From NCBI GenBank assembly GCA_965229785.1, contig CBDDJS010000001.1, positions 7,626,001 to 7,690,000 on the forward strand: 64,000 bases of DNA. Reading direction: 5' to 3'. This stretch comes from JAWPMT01 sp965229785. GTDB lineage: Bacteria; Bacteroidota; Bacteroidia; Cytophagales; Cyclobacteriaceae. Both the position numbers and the translations under genes were made by a program. Shown one piece after another: positions 62,604 through 64,000 of the stretch. Under the pieces are notes generated by a model that had not been told where the DNA came from, did not search any database, and worked only from the letters and a program-made list of their open reading frames with translations. Position 1 is the first letter of the stretch, and each line of letters begins with the position of its first letter.

Positions 62604-63152
62604 ATGTCTACCGCCATCAAGGGCGCTTCTATCAGCGCTCGAATAGAGTTTGTGAAACAGAGATTCGGGGAGGATACCTGGCAAAAAGTATTGTCACATC
62701 TCAGTGAGGAAGATCGAAATACTTTGACCGGGAACATTATTGTGCTTTCTTTTTATCCGTTGGCACTAAATGCACGCCTGGATGAAGCCATCGCCAAAGC
62801 CACGGATCCTGAAAATCCGATTCGCGTTTATCGCACTTTAGGACGTGCTTCCGCTGACGCAAATCTGACGAGTGTTCATAAGACCTTTATCATGGGTGAC
62901 AATCCACATCGTGTATTGAAAAGATACCCCTCGGTGAGAAAGATCTATTACAGTGATGGGTCGGGACATTATGAGAAAATAGGAGATAAGGAAGGCTATC
63001 TTCAGCTCAAAGATTCTTCCTTTACCCTGGAAGATGATGAAAGCACAGCTGGGTATTTCGAACGAGGCATTGAACTCATGGGAGGCAGAAACGTCAATGT
63101 AGTTGTTACCCGAAAACCAGGAAGCTGCGAATATCAATTCACCTGGGATTAG
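62604..63152 (+). CDS. DUF2378 (TIGR02265)-like protein
   Basis: 182 residues. The pattern matches a family best known as many paralogues in myxobacteria: IKGASISARIEFVKQRFGED, FYPLALNARLDEAI, RTLGRASADANL, VHKTFIMGDNPHRVLKRYPSVRKIYY, GRNVNVVVTRKPGSCEYQFTW. The C-terminal CEYQFTW resembles the end of V4R/heme-NO-binding-like domains. The role is unknown; small-ligand sensing is a guess. No signal peptide. No operon partner; the nearest following gene is a PadR operon with its own operators. Confidence 0.72.
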   Translation: MSTAIKGASISARIEFVKQRFGEDTWQKVLSHLSEEDRNTLTGNIIVLSFYPLALNARLDEAIAKATDPENPIRVYRTLGRASADANLTSVHKTFIMGDNPHRVLKRYPSVRKIYYSDGSGHYEKIGDKEGYLQLKDSSFTLEDDESTAGYFERGIELMGGRNVNVVVTRKPGSCEYQFTWD

Positions 63153-63226
63153 CCAAAACAACGAAACTCTGGGAATTACCTCATTAGAAGCCCGTATGCT
63201 ACCTTTTTGACCTACTTAGGATATTG

Positions 63227-63244
63227 ATATATCAAATATTGAGG
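63227..63244. promoter_or_regulatory. Candidate PadR operator, distal copy
   Basis: ATATATCAAATATTGAGG, matching the copy at 63257-63274 in 15 of 18 positions. The two are exactly 30 bases apart (about three helical turns) upstream of the PadR gene. Confidence 0.5.
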
Positions 63245-63256
63245 TATTTACTTTTT

Positions 63257-63274
63257 ATATATCAATAATTGATG
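63257..63274. promoter_or_regulatory. Candidate PadR operator, proximal copy
   Basis: ATATATCAATAATTGATG contains the perfect dyad ATCAAT-A-ATTGAT. It ends 13 bases before the PadR start codon. Confidence 0.55.
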
Positions 63275-63286
63275 TATTGTTGCGTT

Positions 63287-63634
63287 ATGTATTCAAAAGA
63301 ATTACTAAAAGGAACCCTGGAGGTCATCGTTTTGAAGCTGCTGGCAGAGCATGGCAAAATGTATGGCTATGAGCTTTCGCAGAAAGTAAAGGAGCAGACC
63401 GGTGGCAAGATCCATTTGAAGGATGGATCGCTCTATCCGGCATTACACAAGATGACGAAGGATGGCTTGTTGACTTATGAAGAAATGAGCATAGGAAAAC
63501 GGGTACGTAAGTACTACAAGCTCACTTCAAAAGGAGAAGAACAAAAAGAAACACTACTCGAGGAGATGAAGGATTTCATCAAAACCATCGAACAGGTGAT
63601 TTTCAATGACTTTAAACCGTCACCAGCCTTATGA
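63287..63634 (+). CDS. PadR-family transcriptional regulator
   Basis: 115 residues from ATG 63287; the frame begins at 63269, but YSKELLKGTLEVIVLKLLAEHGKMYGYELSQKV is the PadR start. The recognition region is KIHLKDGSLYPALHKMTKDGLLTYEE, with the wing VRKYYKLTSKGEEQKETL. Its TGA overlaps the ATG of the next gene (ATGA), so the two are coupled. Two AT-rich operator-like repeats precede it. Confidence 0.92.
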   Translation: MYSKELLKGTLEVIVLKLLAEHGKMYGYELSQKVKEQTGGKIHLKDGSLYPALHKMTKDGLLTYEEMSIGKRVRKYYKLTSKGEEQKETLLEEMKDFIKTIEQVIFNDFKPSPAL

Positions 63635-64000
63635 TAACGGAAGATCAGGAACAGATCATCATTGATCAGGTAGAAGCCAGTAATATCAAGAACAAGAGCT
63701 TGAAAGAGGATCTTATTGACCACTTGTGTTGCCTGACCGAAATTCAGATGGATAAGGGAGCTGAATTTGAAGATGCATTAAAGGTGGCGATGATCCAAAC
63801 GGCTCCAAATGGGCTCAACGAAATCGAAAAAGAAACCATTTTTTTACTCAATTACTCAAAAATCATATTTATGAAAAGGTTGACTTATCTCTCAGGTTAC
63901 CTGTGTTCCCTTCTTTGGGCAGCAGGGGCCATTTTCAAAACACTTCATTTACCTGGTGCCAGTGAAATGCTTACGGCAGGAGGAATAGGGCTGGTGTTCA
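63631..64000 (+). CDS. Membrane protein downstream of PadR, truncated by window edge
   Basis: 123 codons visible, open at base 64000. An N-terminal soluble part (about 1-80: EDQEQIIIDQVEASNIKNKSLKEDLIDHLCC, with an E-D-A-L helix) leads to a hydrophobic segment (YLCSLLWAAGAIFKTLHLPGASEML). GAIFKTLHLPGA is a motif shared with GldL and other Bacteroidota membrane proteins. The soluble part resembles the domain often placed next to PadR regulators in this phylum. Probably an inner-membrane protein controlled by the PadR. Function unknown. Confidence 0.8.
   Translation, partial: MITEDQEQIIIDQVEASNIKNKSLKEDLIDHLCCLTEIQMDKGAEFEDALKVAMIQTAPNGLNEIEKETIFLLNYSKIIFMKRLTYLSGYLCSLLWAAGAIFKTLHLPGASEMLTAGGIGLVF

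Noticed and set aside
1..64000. CRISPR arrays, tRNA or rRNA genes, prophage or conjugative modules
   Set aside because: No regularly spaced repeats, cloverleaf or rRNA-like sequence, or phage/conjugation protein was seen on either strand.

Overview
The window looks like a chromosome segment of a Bacteroidota bacterium, most likely a marine-type Cytophagales. The signs are: several -7 elements of the form TAnnTTTG and almost no Shine-Dalgarno sequences; FtsX/MacB permeases paired with PadR regulators; a SusC-type N-terminal domain; a DUF3570/DUF4266 pair; a GldL-like membrane motif; and many AraC regulators with the Bacteroidota architecture. Base composition looks mid-40s GC by eye. I see no rRNA, tRNA, CRISPR array, prophage or replication origin. 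Coding density is about 90 percent and no stretch longer than about 300 bases lacks a gene.

Layout. 1-3.7 kb: a truncated subtilisin, then divergent Xaa-Pro aminopeptidase and glycosyltransferase. 3.8-6.2 kb: a secreted intradiol-dioxygenase-like protein and a secreted protein of unknown family with a paralogue at 14.8 kb. 6.3-11.5 kb: small regulator-plus-enzyme units (TetR+SDR, AraC+alpha/beta hydrolase, AraC+SDR). 11.7-14.6 kb: a FIST sensor / histidine kinase / receiver operon. 16.5-20.8 kb: an RND efflux adaptor and pump. 21.6-24.6 kb: PadR+FtsX permease. 24.6-32.6 kb: serine hydrolase, LytTR regulator, a candidate zinc peptidase with a SPOR-like tail, an NTF2-like protein, a barrel-less TonB-plug protein and a YD-repeat protein. 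32.7-37.9 kb: an FtsX permease divergent from a sigma-54 response regulator / histidine kinase pair. 37.9-38.7 kb: a REP-associated transposase unit bounded by hairpins and by a 59-bp direct repeat of the kinase gene end. 38.8-41 kb: hydrolase+AraC. 41.2-44.2 kb: a second PadR+FtsX permease. 44.2-46 kb: SDR+AraC. 46-53.2 kb: lipoprotein, MuiA-like protein, SRPBCC protein, DUF4407 protein and a fourth FtsX permease. 53.4-56.9 kb: a tightly overlapped five-gene operon (thioredoxin, barrel protein, ApbE flavin transferase, DUF4266 lipoprotein, DUF3570). 57-58.8 kb: a solitary unrecognised gene. 58.9-62 kb: an MFS transporter and a TPR-DUF2971 fusion. 62.1-64 kb: zinc-ribbon protein, DUF2378-like protein, a third PadR and a truncated membrane protein.

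How it works together. The dominant theme is envelope stress, export and local regulation. Four large FtsX-type permeases have no ATPase gene beside them, and each sits under a PadR, a sigma-54 two-component pair or a palindrome array. Regulator/enzyme pairs show matching candidate operators upstream of regulator and target (TetR at 7.2/7.75 kb; AraC at 10.5/11.5 kb; more weakly AraC at 45.1/46.0 kb). The most promising poorly described system is the thioredoxin-ApbE-DUF4266-DUF3570 operon, which reads as an envelope flavin/thiol redox module. Its function is not shown by the sequence alone.
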